Origin: Propionibacteriaceae bacterium
Lineage (GTDB): Bacteria > Actinomycetota > Actinomycetes > Propionibacteriales > Propionibacteriaceae
Length of the DNA: 5,368 nt
Reading direction: 5' to 3'
NCBI GenBank assembly: GCA_030544185.1
Contig: JAUNRO010000188.1
Location: 1 to 5,368, forward strand
The notes under the pieces were generated by a model that was given only the letters and a program-made list of their open reading frames with translations, ran no database searches and was not told the DNA's origin. Shown here piece by piece: positions 4,328 to 5,368 of the stretch. How positions within the stretch are numbered: position 1 is the first letter of the stretch; each line of letters opens with the position of its first letter. Position numbers and translations under genes: made by a program.

Positions 4328-5368
4328 ATGACCGCTGGACCCAGTATCGACCCTGCCCAGTTCTTGAACGAGCAGCTGTCCCAGGCGAGCCCCGATCTGA
4401 TGCGGGACCTGCTCACCACCTTCGTCAACGCGCTGCTCTCGGCGCAGGCCGACGCCGTGTGCGGCGCCGGCTATGGCGAGCGGACCCCGGAGCGGGTGAA
4501 CTCCCGTAACGGGTACCGCCACCGCGACCTCGACACCCGCGTCGGGACCCTCGACGTCGCGGTGCCCAAGCTGCGCACCGGGTCGCTGTACCCCGACTGG
4601 CTGCTCGAGCGTCGCAAGCGAGCCGAGCGGGCGCTGACCAGCGTGGTCGCCACCTGCTACCTGCTCGGCGTCTCGACGCGGCGGATGGACAAGTTGGTGC
4701 AGACCCTCGGCATCACCGGCCTATCCAAGAGCCAGGTGTCGGTGATGGCCAAGGAGTTGGACGAGCACGTCGAGCAGTTCCGCACCCGGCGGCTGGAGGA
4801 TGCCGGCCCGTTCACGTTTGTGGCCGCCGACGCCCTCGTGCTCAAGGTCCGCGAGGGCGGCCGGGTGGTGCCGGTGCACGTGCTGGTCGCGACCGGTGTG
4901 AACGCCGACGGGCACCGCGAGATCCTCGGCGTGCAGGTCACCTCCAGTGAGGACGGCGCCGGCTGGTTGGCGTTCTTCCGCGACCTCACCGCCCGCGGCC
5001 TGTGCGGGGTCAAGCTGGTCACCTCCGACGCACACGCCGGCCTGGTGGCCGCGATCGGCGCCACGCTGCCCGGCGCCTCGTGGCAGCGGTGCCGCACCCA
5101 CTACGCGGCGAACCTCATGGCGGTGACGCCCAAGAGCAGCTGGGGTTGGGTCAAGGCGTTGCTGCACTCGATCTACGACCAGCCCGACGCCGAGGCCGTG
5201 CACGCCCAATTCGACCGCGTCATCGATGCCCTGGCCGAGAAGCTGCCCACCGTGGCCGAACACCTCGAAGAAGCCCGCGCCGACATCCTCGCCTTCACCG
5301 CCTTCCCCAAGGAGATCTGGCGCCAGATCTGGTCGAACAACCCCAACGGCGACTCAACCGCGAGATCC
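4328..5368 (+). CDS. IS256-family (mutator-type) transposase, 3' part missing and probably frameshifted
   Basis: 347 codons are visible; the family is usually about 400-430. The enzyme cuts and joins the element's DNA with a DDE active site. Visible parts: the N-terminal DNA-binding region with ERVNSRNGYRHRDLDT (55-70), Asp168 in AADALVLKVREGG, Asp234 in VTSDAHAG, the C-x2-H pair Cys255/His258 in WQRCRTHYAANL, and FPKEIWRQIWSNNPN (326-340). The next residues should be ERLNREI with the catalytic Glu. Instead the frame reads GDSTARS; adding one base after 5348 restores ERLNREI exactly. The third catalytic residue is therefore lost here, either by a true one-base deletion, which would make this a pseudogene, or by an error at a sequence end. 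The ATG at 4328 has AAGGA at 4316-4320. Third positions are very GC-rich, more so than in neighbouring genes. Confidence 0.9.
   Translation, partial: MTAGPSIDPAQFLNEQLSQASPDLMRDLLTTFVNALLSAQADAVCGAGYGERTPERVNSRNGYRHRDLDTRVGTLDVAVPKLRTGSLYPDWLLERRKRAERALTSVVATCYLLGVSTRRMDKLVQTLGITGLSKSQVSVMAKELDEHVEQFRTRRLEDAGPFTFVAADALVLKVREGGRVVPVHVLVATGVNADGHREILGVQVTSSEDGAGWLAFFRDLTARGLCGVKLVTSDAHAGLVAAIGATLPGASWQRCRTHYAANLMAVTPKSSWGWVKALLHSIYDQPDAEAVHAQFDRVIDALAEKLPTVAEHLEEARADILAFTAFPKEIWRQIWSNNPNGDSTARS

Larger units (their letters stand above)
4285..5368 (+). mobile_element. IS256-family insertion sequence, left part (cut by window edge)
   Basis: The element is identified by its transposase. The left boundary is approximate, somewhere around 4260-4290. 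The right end, terminal repeats and target duplication lie outside the window. It inserted beside the 5' region of the regulator transcribed leftward from 4124. Confidence 0.6.

Noticed and set aside
4657..5263. Leftward open frames of 146 and 180 codons
   Set aside because: They are antisense to the transposase, which is certain from its family motifs.
1..5368. CRISPR array, tRNA or rRNA genes
   Set aside because: No regularly spaced repeats, tRNA-like cloverleaf ends or conserved rRNA stretches were seen on either strand.

Overview
The window is high-GC DNA with GC-rich third codon positions, Shine-Dalgarno-led ATG/GTG starts, a streptogrisin-like secreted protease and an IS256-family transposase of the type common in actinomycetes. 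It is most likely from an actinobacterium (Actinomycetota). No rRNA, tRNA or taxon-specific marker is present, so I cannot name a genus. Small regulators, unrecognised proteins and a transposase suggest an accessory or mobile region. The unusual length, a cut gene at each edge and an insertion sequence at the right edge fit a short assembly contig broken at a repeat.

Layout, left to right. (1) 1-210, minus: N-terminal part of a DnaQ-like (DEDD) 3'-5' exonuclease, cut by the left edge. (2) 211-326: divergent intergenic region. (3) 327-551 and 593-1291, plus: a 74-residue helix-turn-helix protein followed 41 bases later by a secreted trypsin-fold serine protease with an intact His/Asp/Ser triad; probably one transcript. 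(4) 2474-1336, minus: a two-gene operon. The first encodes a protein of about 320 residues whose C-terminal part resembles an ADP-ribosyltransferase fold without an obvious catalytic glutamate. It is coupled by a TGATG stop/start overlap to a 58-residue protein. (5) 2475-2752: divergent control region with a minus-strand promoter, a terminator-like hairpin directly in front of the operon, and a second perfect hairpin. (6) 2753-3505, plus: an unrecognised protein with three predicted membrane segments and a proline-rich extracytoplasmic stretch. (7) 3506-3674: a convergent spacer holding a coding-like fragment. (8) 4124-3675, minus: a regulator with two DNA-binding-like modules. (9) From about 4285 to the right edge, plus: an IS256-family element whose transposase is intact until its last few codons, where one base seems to be missing exactly at the catalytic glutamate.

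How the parts may work together. Two small helix-turn-helix proteins share a similar C-terminal layout, and two intergenic regions share a short motif (CCATTACGAC and TACGACACCC), so local cross-regulation is possible but unproven. The best candidate for something undescribed is the ART-like gene plus its coupled small partner, preceded by a possible transcription attenuator and facing a divergent membrane protein. No function is proven for that group from sequence alone.
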